Origin: Schlesneria sp.
GTDB lineage: Bacteria; Planctomycetota; Planctomycetia; Planctomycetales; Planctomycetaceae
Length of the DNA stretch: 64,000 bases
Direction: 5' to 3'
Assembly (NCBI GenBank): GCA_028291515.1
Contig: JAQGHU010000062.1
Coordinates: 124,001 to 188,000, forward strand
The notes beneath the pieces were generated by a model, which was not told the DNA's origin, ran no database searches, and saw only the letters and a program-made list of their open reading frames with translations. Each line of letters opens with the position of its first letter. Position 1 is the first letter of the stretch. Both the position numbers and the translations under genes were made by a program. This document shows, piece after piece, positions 1 through 7,416 of the stretch.

Positions 1-1
1 G

Positions 2-550
2 CTGGATGACGATCTGCGTCAACCGATCAGCCAAGGCGATGCAGAGATGCTCGTTCGACTGATCGCCGAATCTGCTCCGGATGCCATCATCGTGGCGGAT
101 CATGGTAAAGGAGTCGTGACCAGGGATCTGATGCGGCAACTGGGTCGGTCGAGGATCCCCGTCTATGTCGATCCGATCAAGACCACGCCTGGGGGCGATT
201 TCGTTCCGGCGGCCATGGCAGGGGGACCTCATGAACTGCCGGGATGGTGTCGTGCGAACTGTGTGATCACCAAACGGGGTGCGGACGGGCTGCACTGGCG
301 TGACGGGGAGCGAGAAGGGACGTTGTTGTCGACCTGCCGGAACCTGGTCGATCCGCTGGGGGCGGGAGATCAATTCATTGCGGGATTGGCGTATCAGAGA
401 TGCCTCGGGCGGGACTGGCCCCAGGCGATTGAATGGGCCAACGCCGCGGCGGGATTGCAGTGCGAACAGGCGGGTTGTCACCCGGTCTCCGTAGCAGAAG
501 TGGAGCAACGCGTCGAAACCAAGCTGGCGATGTCTGAGGAGTTACGTTGA
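2..550 (+). CDS. PfkB/ribokinase-family sugar kinase, 5' end outside window
   Basis: The reading frame is open to the window edge, so the N-terminal part is missing. The visible part carries an ADHGKGV segment, like the SDYAKG segment of heptose-phosphate kinases, then a VYVDPIK strand, a VITKRGADG turn and the PfkB signature DPLGAGDQFIAG, in which the Asp of GAGD is the catalytic base. The family phosphorylates sugars or nucleosides with ATP in the cytosol. Resemblance is closest to the kinase half of HldE/RfaE (D-glycero-D-manno-heptose-7-phosphate kinase), but no nucleotidyltransferase domain follows the stop, so it would be a stand-alone kinase. The substrate is inferred only. Confidence 0.85.
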   Translation: MDDDLRQPISQGDAEMLVRLIAESAPDAIIVADHGKGVVTRDLMRQLGRSRIPVYVDPIKTTPGGDFVPAAMAGGPHELPGWCRANCVITKRGADGLHWRDGEREGTLLSTCRNLVDPLGAGDQFIAGLAYQRCLGRDWPQAIEWANAAAGLQCEQAGCHPVSVAEVEQRVETKLAMSEELR

Positions 551-953
551 GGGAAAATGCGGTGATTTCTCGAAATCATCGGGTTTCTTCACATTGGTTC
601 ACAGAGTTAGGTCGCGCGTTCTGACCCCATTCAAAAATAGTTGAAAATCGCAACCTCAAGAGCGGTAGAACGATCTGAATACGATCGTATTCAAAAATAG
701 GATTTTGCTTCAAAACAGCGCACTTTTTTATTGACGGATTGGCGCTGGGGAAGGTAATCTTCCCCTGTCAGACGACCGTGACTCTTCACGGGTGCTTCGC
801 CGAGATTCGTGCTGATCTCGCCCCGGATCGAAGCAAGCCGCCGAACGTTTTTCGTGTTTTGGTGCGTCCTCAATCCGCACTCTTCCAAACGGTGCTGCGC
901 CCAGGTGTTGGTACGCCTGGCCTCATCGCGGCATTTTCGAAAGGGTTGTCGAA
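551..953. other. Intergenic region ahead of csrA
   Basis: No convincing gene is seen in these 400 bases. The 12-mer ATTCAAAAATAG occurs twice, at 629-640 and 689-700, exactly 60 bases apart in an AT-richer stretch, and could be part of the csrA control region. An AAGGG ribosome-binding site sits at 941-945 before csrA. Confidence 0.4.
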
Positions 954-1298
954 ATGCTAGTTCTGTCTCGTGGTTTGCATGATGAGATCAAGATTGGTGA
1001 TGACATTGTCGTGACCGTGCTGAGGGTCAGCGGCGGGAACGTCAAAATCGGCATCACGGCACCTCGGTCTGTGCGCGTGATGCGTGGCGAGTTCACCGTC
1101 GACCATGAAGAGGTGTCCGAGGGAGTTGTCGCGGCAGATATCGGATTGGCGGACATTATGTCCTGCGTCGGTCTGTCGGTCGCCAGCCTGTCCGCGACGT
1201 CGGGTCATTCAGCGGAAGCGACACGTGTGGACGTAAGGATGCCCGAAGCCGTTTCCTCGTCGGATGGGGGGCGTCGTTCGCCCAGCCTGAAGTCGTAA
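954..1298 (+). CDS. csrA: Carbon storage regulator CsrA, extended C-terminus
   Basis: The protein starts MLVLSRGLHDEIKIGDD and continues with VTVLRVSGGNVKIGI, TAPRSVRVMRGE and the Val/His-Glu pattern, the full beta-strand order of CsrA/RsmA. CsrA homodimers bind GGA motifs in mRNA leaders and alter translation or stability. The first 60 residues cover the whole known fold; about 50 further residues (polar, Ser/Ala-rich) form a tail not found in the 60-70-residue enterobacterial protein, so the tail may be disordered. The ATG is preceded by AAGGG at a good distance. Identity is secure; the role of the tail is unknown. Confidence 0.93.
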   Translation: MLVLSRGLHDEIKIGDDIVVTVLRVSGGNVKIGITAPRSVRVMRGEFTVDHEEVSEGVVAADIGLADIMSCVGLSVASLSATSGHSAEATRVDVRMPEAVSSSDGGRRSPSLKS

Positions 1299-1414
1299 CA
1301 TGCGCCACTTACTGTCGCGGGCTCGGGAGGGGCCGCGTTTGTCTGGTGGGCGCCGGCGGAGTTAGGAACCCGCCGCCCGCGATCGCCCACTGCTCCTTTG
1401 ATTGGAGTCGTTCG

Positions 1415-1840
1415 GTGACCAAGACTCGTTTGAAAGCAGGGAGTGCCTATTCATTTTTCTATCCACGACACAACTATGCCGGGATCCGCTCGCAACTGGA
1501 ACAGCGGTGCGTGTTGGTGATCAGTGTGCGAGACACCCGGAAGGAACGGTTGGACCCAACAACCAAACGGAATAACCCCCGGCTGAACCGCGGCCGGTGG
1601 CTGATGATCGGCCAGGATCTGGATAAAGGGTCCGAAAGGTCGTTCTACGTTTCGTCGATGACAGACATCCAGCCCGTGCAACGCGATCTACAACCTCTGG
1701 CATCGAATCGCTTCGCAGTGATCGATCGCAATCGAGTCGCGTTCTCGGGCGGATCGCTCGGGGAAGCGTTGGCATATGTCCTGGGATCCGGTCGGGGGGT
1801 ACTCTGCGGAGTGCTGCAGGATCACCGGGGCGAAGATTGA
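1415..1840 (+). CDS. Hypothetical protein, 141 aa
   Basis: I do not recognise this family. The GTG at 1415 is chosen because GGAG lies 7 bases upstream; the open frame runs further 5' (from 1346) but without a better start. The protein is basic in its first half (RKERLDPTTKRNNPRLNRGRW) and ends with a GGSLGEALAYVLG segment. No signal peptide or membrane segment is seen, so it is probably cytosolic. The 3' end is followed by an unrelated minus-strand gene at 1967. Confidence 0.55.
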   Translation: MTKTRLKAGSAYSFFYPRHNYAGIRSQLEQRCVLVISVRDTRKERLDPTTKRNNPRLNRGRWLMIGQDLDKGSERSFYVSSMTDIQPVQRDLQPLASNRFAVIDRNRVAFSGGSLGEALAYVLGSGRGVLCGVLQDHRGED

Positions 1841-1966
1841 GGTGTCGTTGCAGCAGGGCGTTGGCAAGCGGCGGGTGGCACAAGGCCCCCGGCCGGCCAC
1901 GCCCGATTCTTTTCTTTGCCCGCGACTCCGAGGCGAAGCGATTCGGCCGACAATCAATGCCGAATC

Positions 1967-2275
1967 TTAATCGGGAAGTTCAAGTCCCGCTCGCCGGGCC
2001 AAGATTTCCAGAGCCGCAGTAAATGACAAGTGGTCTCGTTTCATGAGGTACGAGAAACAATCGCCTCCCTCCCCGCAAACCCAGCACTTGTAGGATTGGC
2101 GGCTGGGATTGACGCTAAACGAAGCGCTGCGATCGTCGTCATGGAACGGACACAGGCCCTTCAAGACTTGGTTGGTCCGTTCAAGCTCCAATGTGACGGA
2201 TTCTGAGGTCAGTTGAACAAGGTCCGTCCGCGAACGAACCAGTTCAATGAATCGGAGTGGAAGACTTGCATTCAT
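1967..2275 (-). CDS. Stand-alone CHC2 zinc-finger protein, DnaG N-terminal-like
   Basis: The 102-residue product carries the DnaG zinc-binding motif: CPFHDD, then SFSVNP, then YKCWVCGEGGD and FSYLMKRD, giving the C-x2-H ... C-x2-C zinc site. In primase this domain reads single-stranded template DNA. Here the TOPRIM RNA-polymerase and helicase-interacting domains are absent: the frame ends at ...AGLELPD, exactly where the zinc domain ends in DnaG. The ATG at 2275 has GGTGAG upstream and gives the natural domain start (MNASLPLRFIELVR). It could be a host regulator or a leftover of a mobile-element primase. Confidence 0.8.
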   Translation of the reverse strand: MNASLPLRFIELVRSRTDLVQLTSESVTLELERTNQVLKGLCPFHDDDRSASFSVNPSRQSYKCWVCGEGGDCFSYLMKRDHLSFTAALEILARRAGLELPD

Positions 2276-2855
2276 TGGTAATCTCACCAGTGCCCATGAG
2301 TCGCACGAACCTAGGTTATCTCGGCTGCGACATGAATTTGCAAAGCGTTTTTCGTTTCGCCCGACTCGAATGAATGCGTCACCGTCACGGCCTGTTTGCG
2401 TCGGCACTGCGTTGTCCGCAGCGGCCAATGCAGTGGCACGGCTGTCGTTTTAGGGAGCGTCCCTTGCGGCCGCAAATCGGGAGTATGCGATACAGGCGTT
2501 ACGGTCGGCGTTGTTGAATGTCCTGAATCAGATCGTTGGCCCAGAGTGAGTGCGCGTGGAATCAATTTGATTTCAATTGGTGAGGTGGTGGGGCGATTCT
2601 TCGCTGTTTGTTGCGGGTGTCGAAGTGGTGTTTTTGACCAACTGGCGAGCGTCGCGACAGAAGGTTCAGGCCTGAAAATAAGACTTTTTGTGACTGGGCG
2701 GTCATTTCGAAAAGGTGTTGTCGGTGAGGCTCGGTTGTGCCCTCAAATTGCGAACTTGAGCGGATTTTTGGATTTGGCACAGTCTCTGCGTTCGTACTTG
2801 TTCCGTGTCCTTGAGACAAATTCAAAGCAAGTTCGAATAGGAAAGAGAGAACATC
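2276..2855. other. Long intergenic region upstream of Gly/Tyr-rich gene
   Basis: I see no convincing gene here; the long frames crossing it on both strands have no domain-like composition. It contains the sigma-54-type promoter at 2774-2789 and an AT-rich stretch at 2670-2770. Confidence 0.4.
2774..2789 (+). promoter_or_regulatory. Sigma-54 (RpoN) promoter candidate
   Basis: The sequence TTGGCACAGTCTCTGC has the invariant GG (2776-2777) and GC (2788-2789) separated by exactly ten bases and matches most of the consensus TTGGCACG-N4-TTGC. Transcription would start near 2801, leaving a 55-base leader before the ATG at 2856. An activator (bEBP) site was not identified. Confidence 0.6.
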
Positions 2856-3245
2856 ATGTTCCGTCGCACACTGTTGGGAATGGTTGCTGTTGCTGGTTTG
2901 TTGGTTGTGGGAGGCGGTTCGGCCTTCGCGAATGGTGGATGGGGTGGTGGTCATGGCCATGGTCACAATCACGGGGGTGGATACGGTGGCGGTTACCGTG
3001 GTGGCTATGGGTATGGGGGCGGTTACGGATACCGACCTGTCGTTGTTGCTCCACGACCAATCATTGTCGCACCTCCCGTTTATCCAGGTATGGGATGTAA
3101 CACCGGCTACGGTTATGGAGCTGGTTACAACACTGGTTACGGGGGAGGCTATGGCGGTGGATACGGTGGTGGCTATGGGTACGGCGGATATGGTCAAAGC
3201 GTCGGGATCTCGACCCCAGGCTTTGGGATGTACCTGAATCGGTAG
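2856..3245 (+). CDS. Exported Gly/Tyr-rich repetitive protein
   Basis: The 129-residue product opens with a clear Sec signal peptide (MFRRTLLGMVAVAGL... cleaved near SAFA-NG). The mature part is made of GGGYGGGY and GYGYG repeats, a His/Gly stretch (GGGHGHGHNH) that could bind metal, and a central VVVAPRPIIVAPP segment. The RBS AAAGAGAG lies just upstream. Gly-Tyr proteins of this type are structural envelope or matrix proteins in other bacteria; that role is inferred. A terminator follows at 3306, so the gene is probably monocistronic under the sigma-54 promoter. Confidence 0.85.
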   Translation: MFRRTLLGMVAVAGLLVVGGGSAFANGGWGGGHGHGHNHGGGYGGGYRGGYGYGGGYGYRPVVVAPRPIIVAPPVYPGMGCNTGYGYGAGYNTGYGGGYGGGYGGGYGYGGYGQSVGISTPGFGMYLNR

Positions 3246-3305
3246 TCCTGACCATCACGACGCCCGGCTGATCTCAGCCATCGTTTAGCAAACCAAATCA
3301 AGTCG

Positions 3306-3332
3306 GCCCCCGCTTATCACGGGGGCTGTTTG
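3306..3332 (+). terminator. Rho-independent terminator
   Basis: GCCCCCG and CGGGGGC pair around a seven-base loop, followed by TGTTTGCTTTG. It closes the Gly/Tyr-rich gene; the tail is an imperfect T tract. Confidence 0.7.
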
Positions 3333-3368
3333 CTTTGAAGAACTCGGAATGAGAAGCAAGCCGGTTAG

Positions 3369-4013
3369 CTAGCGGCGGCGCCACAGGCCGCGATGGATCG
3401 CGCAGCCCATTTTCTTGCGGCTGCGGTGGAACCCTGTCAGGTAATCGAGGTCGTCTTTGCCTTCGGGTTCTTCCGGCGGCGTCATCGGTTCGAAGTCGGA
3501 GTGATTGTTCATCAGGGCCGAGATGACTTTGAAATATTCTTCGACATCTGACCACGAATGGACGTGACCGCCGTGCATCACCACTTGAGACAGCAGGTTC
3601 GCGAATTCATCGGTGAACAGTCGTCGCCTGCGGTGCTTGGTCTTCCACCAGGGATCCGGAAAATAGACTCGTGCTGCTGCGACAGAATGAGGAGCGATTT
3701 TCTTTGCGAGCAAGTCCTTGGCATCTCCGCCAATGACGCGACCGTTCGGCAGGGCTCGCTTGGCGATCCGCAGGGCTCCGCGTCGACCTTCCTTGAAGTC
3801 GAGCTCCGCACCCAGCCAGTTTGTTTCGGGATGAGCCAACGTCGACTCGAACAGAAACTTGCCGCGACCGCAGCCAATATCCAGTTCAACCGGATGATCG
3901 TTCCCGAAGAACGTCTTCCAATCGATAACCCCTTCGACTTCGTCGTAGGTGATGAAATAGGGATGCAGATCAACGACTGGTAACGGCATGGCTCTATCTG
4001 AGGTCTTCAACAT
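3369..4013 (-). CDS. trmB: tRNA (guanine-N7-)-methyltransferase TrmB
   Basis: This SAM-dependent methyltransferase makes m7G46 in the variable loop of tRNA. Motif I for SAM is ELDIGCGRGKF (residues 43-53), followed by WLGAELDFK (66-74), and the TrmB-specific FPDPWWKTKHRRRR (118-131), matching the family's FPDPWxKxxHxxRR. The length, 214 residues, is typical. The ATG at 4013 has GGAG upstream; the longer open frame beyond it overlaps the neighbouring dehydratase gene and was rejected. It lies 218 bases downstream of the FabZ-like gene on the same strand. Confidence 0.94.
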   Translation of the reverse strand: MLKTSDRAMPLPVVDLHPYFITYDEVEGVIDWKTFFGNDHPVELDIGCGRGKFLFESTLAHPETNWLGAELDFKEGRRGALRIAKRALPNGRVIGGDAKDLLAKKIAPHSVAAARVYFPDPWWKTKHRRRRLFTDEFANLLSQVVMHGGHVHSWSDVEEYFKVISALMNNHSDFEPMTPPEEPEGKDDLDYLTGFHRSRKKMGCAIHRGLWRRR

Positions 4014-4038
4014 GGTCACTCCATCGGTGGAGTGAGCC

Positions 4039-4119
4039 GCCCTTGCAGGGCTTGTGGATTTGGATGGGCCCAAACCCCGGGTGGTGCCCGGGGCTGATTT
4101 GTCGGTGCCCCTGCGGGGC
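4039..4119. repeat. Cluster of three short GC-rich hairpins
   Basis: GCCCTTGCAGGGC (4039-4051), CCCCGGG/CCCGGGG (4075-4093) and GCCCCTGCGGGGC (4107-4119) are three perfect small palindromes in the trmB/FabZ spacer. They may be a decayed copy of a dispersed intergenic repeat or act on mRNA processing; no T tract follows on either strand. Confidence 0.5.
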
Positions 4120-4231
4120 GAAAACCGAATCAAGAGTAAGTCATGGCCTGACGGTAAAACAAGCCACAAGTTCCATCGCTTCGGCGAGAAGAGCGCCGGT
4201 AGGGATGCAAAACCCTCGGCATGGATATCCT

Positions 4232-4747
4232 CTATTCTGGGACAGCGCTGACGGTCTGGCGATCGATATGAATCGGCACTCCGATCATCTGCCCGCTGTA
4301 GACCATCTTCCCTTTGACGTAGCCCTGGAAATTGAATTCGGCTCGCTGGCCGGCTCGGATGCGGTGCAGTCGGGCCATGATGATCAGGCGATCGCCGACG
4401 AATACCGGGCTGCGGAACCGGACATCTTCCATCCCGCCGAAGGCCAGGAAGTCGCCACCCAGTAGCTTGTACTTGCGAGCATAGAAACCAGCGAGTTGAG
4501 CAGCACACTCACACAGCACCACCCCGGGCATCAATGGGAAAGCGGGCATGTGGCCGCGAACCCAGAACTCGTTCTCGGTAATGTCTTTGTATCCGACCAG
4601 TCCGTGGGCTTCGCGATCGACGGTCAGGATGCCGGTCAGTTGCTCCATCTCGAATCGCTGCGGATTGATCTCACGAATATCCTCGATCGTGAACAGCGGT
4701 TTGCTCTCGTCGAAGGAGTTGAAATCATAAAGTGTCTGCGGGGGCAT
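4232..4747 (-). CDS. FabZ-like 3-hydroxyacyl-ACP dehydratase
   Basis: The hot-dog-fold motif GHMPAFPLMPG (residues 65-75, catalytic His66) followed by VVLCECAAQLAG (catalytic Glu about 80) matches FabZ, which dehydrates (3R)-hydroxyacyl-ACP in fatty-acid or lipid A synthesis. The 171-residue length is slightly longer than E. coli FabZ (151), with an extra N-terminal segment. The ATG at 4747 has TAGGAG eight bases upstream; an in-frame ATG at 4765 precedes that SD and is less likely. The C-terminal half (GGMEDVRFRSPVFVGDRL) also fits the fold. It might act in a polyketide or unusual lipid pathway rather than housekeeping synthesis. Confidence 0.88.
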   Translation of the reverse strand: MPPQTLYDFNSFDESKPLFTIEDIREINPQRFEMEQLTGILTVDREAHGLVGYKDITENEFWVRGHMPAFPLMPGVVLCECAAQLAGFYARKYKLLGGDFLAFGGMEDVRFRSPVFVGDRLIIMARLHRIRAGQRAEFNFQGYVKGKMVYSGQMIGVPIHIDRQTVSAVPE

Positions 4748-4836
4748 CAAGCATCTCCTATGCATTCAAATATCTGGTCGCGAAGGATGAAGGAAGCTGC
4801 TCGAAAGTTCAAGCGGGCAGCGGTTCCTGTCTCCCT

Positions 4837-5793
4837 TTACACTCCCAGCAGATCGCGAATCTGAGTCAATTCCGTGATCAGGCGATCTGGTTTCGTGGCG
4901 GAATCTTTCAGGTCTTCCGGGGCCGCCTGCAGCCCCAGCTTTTCCGACGCATACAGCGCCGTGCGCATCCCGAGCGATTTGGCGATGGCCAGGTCGTCAT
5001 GCACTTTCGAGCTGACATGCAGAATCTGTTCCGGCTGAATGCCCGCTTTCACAAATCGGTCGACAGCCCGTAAATACAGCGTTTTCGCGGGCTTTCGCAC
5101 TCCTTCTTCATAGGAGAACGTGTTCAGTGACGGTGTAAAAAGTACATCGGGACGGGGAATCGCCCCCTGTTCGAGCAGTGCTCGGAAGAGCTGCACCAGC
5201 GTGAACGGCTGGGCATCCGTCAGCAATGCTTGTCGCAGTCCCGCCGCCTGAACGGCCTGAAGTGCGGGAAAGGCTCCGGGGGCGGCTTCCACTCCTTGCA
5301 GCGAACTGTGAAAGAAATAGGCAACTTTCTCGGACAACTCATCCATATCGCCGTAGAACGCGGTGTCGTACTCGTAGTCCTTCTTGTCGAGCATCGACAG
5401 CAGCTTCTTCCAGACGTGGGCCGAATTCACCTCGGTCGCATCCCCTTTTCGGCCGGACGAGGCCATTTTTAGTTCATCGACCGCCTGCAGATACTTCTGC
5501 TGCATGTACTCCCAGGGCTTGCCCGGCTTACGAGTCATGCTGTTCCACATGTTGAATTCCTGGATGGTCTTATCCAGGGCAATCTCCATGCGGATGGCTT
5601 GAGGGTGCTGAAACAGCAATTCGCCATCGGTGATTCGCAGCAGCGTTCCGTAGACGTTCCAGGTAATCGCGCGAATGCCAGTGAGAGGCTTGAGATACGC
5701 CGTCGCCTTGGCGGACTCGATCTTCGGTGCCGCTGGCCATCGCAATTTTCGTTCGGCCAACCATTCGGCATATTCGAGTAGCGATTTCGCCAT
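4837..5793 (-). CDS. HAD-like hydrolase with Asn at the nucleophile position
   Basis: The fold is haloacid-dehalogenase type: motif I appears as ITWNVYGTLL (43-52), motif II as LLTDAQ (190-195), motif III Lys in RKPAKT (233-238) and motif IV as HVSSKVHDD (259-267). In active members motif I reads DxYGTL or DxDGT with Asp as nucleophile; here the codon is AAC (Asn46), so ordinary phosphatase or dehalogenase chemistry should be lost or strongly reduced. The 318 residues include an insertion between motifs I and II, likely a helical cap. Start is uncertain: ATG at 5793 or TTG at 5835, neither with a good SD. Confidence 0.75.
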   Translation of the reverse strand: MAKSLLEYAEWLAERKLRWPAAPKIESAKATAYLKPLTGIRAITWNVYGTLLRITDGELLFQHPQAIRMEIALDKTIQEFNMWNSMTRKPGKPWEYMQQKYLQAVDELKMASSGRKGDATEVNSAHVWKKLLSMLDKKDYEYDTAFYGDMDELSEKVAYFFHSSLQGVEAAPGAFPALQAVQAAGLRQALLTDAQPFTLVQLFRALLEQGAIPRPDVLFTPSLNTFSYEEGVRKPAKTLYLRAVDRFVKAGIQPEQILHVSSKVHDDLAIAKSLGMRTALYASEKLGLQAAPEDLKDSATKPDRLITELTQIRDLLGV

Positions 5794-6089
5794 GCGGAGG
5801 TGACTCTGTTTTTCAAAGGTGATGATCGAGAGCAAACTTCATCAGACGATGGCATCCTAACCCAATCATAACCATAAACGTGAACCAACAAATCCCAATT
5901 TGGCCTAAGGGACTGGCGGCATGGAACTGCGCTGGCTCGCGAACCAAGGCGACGCTAGTTGTCGATAGCGCAGCGTAATGCAGCGAAATTGCTGGCATTC
6001 GCCATGTCTGTTAGCATCTTTATCGCGCCGCGGCACAATCTTCATTTCCCCGAGGCGGTGATCAAGATCGTAATTTCGGGAGCTAGCGA

Positions 6090-7223
6090 ATGCAGGTCAA
6101 CAGTATGAGCGCTCGCGTTTGGTCTATGTATTTGGCCATCGTTGGCCTCGCCCTGCTCGCCGGCACAGTCTCGGCAGCCGAAAAATCTGCGATCGATACA
6201 GCCATCAAAGACGTTCTCAAAGCTAGCAAAAAGGCGAACGTCGATACCGACTTCAAGCCACTAGTCGAGCAGTTGCTAAAGATCACAGATGACGCGATCG
6301 ACGAAGACAACTATCCAGACGCAGCTCGCGCCATGACCATGGCTGCGGACATGGCGCGAAAGGCCGGGAACAATCAATTGGCTTATCGAGCAAGTCAGAA
6401 GTCGGAAGAAGTCAAGATTCTAGCGAAGGAATACAAGCAGCTCGCACCTGCACTCAAGAAGTTGGCGAGCGACGAGAACGACGTGAAGGCCAATCGAGCC
6501 GTTGGACTTTTTCGATGTCTAGGCCAACGGCGCTGGGGTGAAGGTGCCGACTTACTGAGCAAAACGAATGATGATCGACTGAAAGAAATTGGTCGCCAAG
6601 AGGTTGCACCGCCAGCCAGTCCTCAAGATGAATTTGCGTTAGCCACAGAGTGGCAAGAGGCGGCCGTAGCTGATAACGGCTGGTTGCAGCAAAGTATGCT
6701 GCGTCGAGCTCATCATTGGGCGGCCAAGGCGTTTCGACAAACTCCGTCCGGTGCAGAACACGACAAAATATATGAGGTGATGAGCACGCTGCCAATCATG
6801 TATCTGACAGATATGCGCGAGGTCATCGTCAAATCCGGTCCGTGGGGGCTTGGCAAGTACGGCGACAATGGTACTGGCCGTCGGATTACCGTGGACGATA
6901 TCAAGTACGATTTAGCCTTCGGGGTTCATCCACCCAGCGATGACTCCTTCGTCATCAGATACAAGATCAATGGTCAATATCGCACGCTGAATGCAGGTTG
7001 TGGATTATGTGACAGCGAGGGGGAGTTCGGTGGGACGATCGCCTTCTCAATTGTTGGTGACGGTCGACAATTGTGGAGCTCGCAGGCGGTGAAGAAACGC
7101 CGGGATGCTCAATTCGCAACCGTGAATGTTAAAGGGATCCAGACGCTAGAACTCCGCTGTGAAGCGAAGGGCAATTCGGTCGGAGGTCACGGCGTGTGGC
7201 TGGATCCTTGTCTGTCCAAATAG
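6090..7223 (+). CDS. Secreted protein with C-terminal NPCBM carbohydrate-binding-like domain
   Basis: A signal peptide (hydrophobic LAIVGLALLAGTVSA, cleaved before AEKSA) leads a helical region of about 230 residues. Roughly residues 280-377 match the NPCBM pattern: YKINGQYRTLNAGCG, then FSIVGDGRQLWSS, VNVKGIQTLELR and a final HGVWLDPCL. NPCBM domains are beta-sandwiches thought to bind glycans and are frequent in planctomycete exported proteins. GGGAG sits seven bases before the ATG. No catalytic domain is recognised, so it is probably a binding or structural envelope protein. A Cys-rich turn (GCGLCDSEG) could form a disulphide. Confidence 0.78.
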   Translation: MQVNSMSARVWSMYLAIVGLALLAGTVSAAEKSAIDTAIKDVLKASKKANVDTDFKPLVEQLLKITDDAIDEDNYPDAARAMTMAADMARKAGNNQLAYRASQKSEEVKILAKEYKQLAPALKKLASDENDVKANRAVGLFRCLGQRRWGEGADLLSKTNDDRLKEIGRQEVAPPASPQDEFALATEWQEAAVADNGWLQQSMLRRAHHWAAKAFRQTPSGAEHDKIYEVMSTLPIMYLTDMREVIVKSGPWGLGKYGDNGTGRRITVDDIKYDLAFGVHPPSDDSFVIRYKINGQYRTLNAGCGLCDSEGEFGGTIAFSIVGDGRQLWSSQAVKKRRDAQFATVNVKGIQTLELRCEAKGNSVGGHGVWLDPCLSK

Positions 7224-7416
7224 CAATCAGGATCGCAATCAATTGCCTGTGAAACCCGCGGCAGATTGTTTAGAAGTCGGAAGTATCGGAACTCCTGCAA
7301 CGATTGAACGGCCTTGTTGAAGCAAACAATGCTGCACAGTTGCAGTTCCATGAACCTCGCCCGACAATCCGTGTCCACTGTGTGACCGATTTCTGCTCTC
7401 GAAAGTCCGCGTCCCG

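Noticed and set aside
739-960. 73-codon frame running into csrA
   Set aside because: TTG start without SD, Pro/Arg-rich composition, overlaps the csrA RBS.
2396-3197. Long open frames on both strands across the Gly/Tyr-rich gene
   Set aside because: Their composition (runs of Val/Met/Asp/Thr or Trp/Arg) is what repetitive GGN/TAY codons give in shifted or opposite frames; only the plus frame at 2856 has SD, signal peptide and terminator.
3369-4508. Extended 379-residue version of TrmB
   Set aside because: The extension overlaps the FabZ-like gene, is low-complexity Arg/Pro/Ser, and the ATG at 4013 has a good SD and gives the family length.
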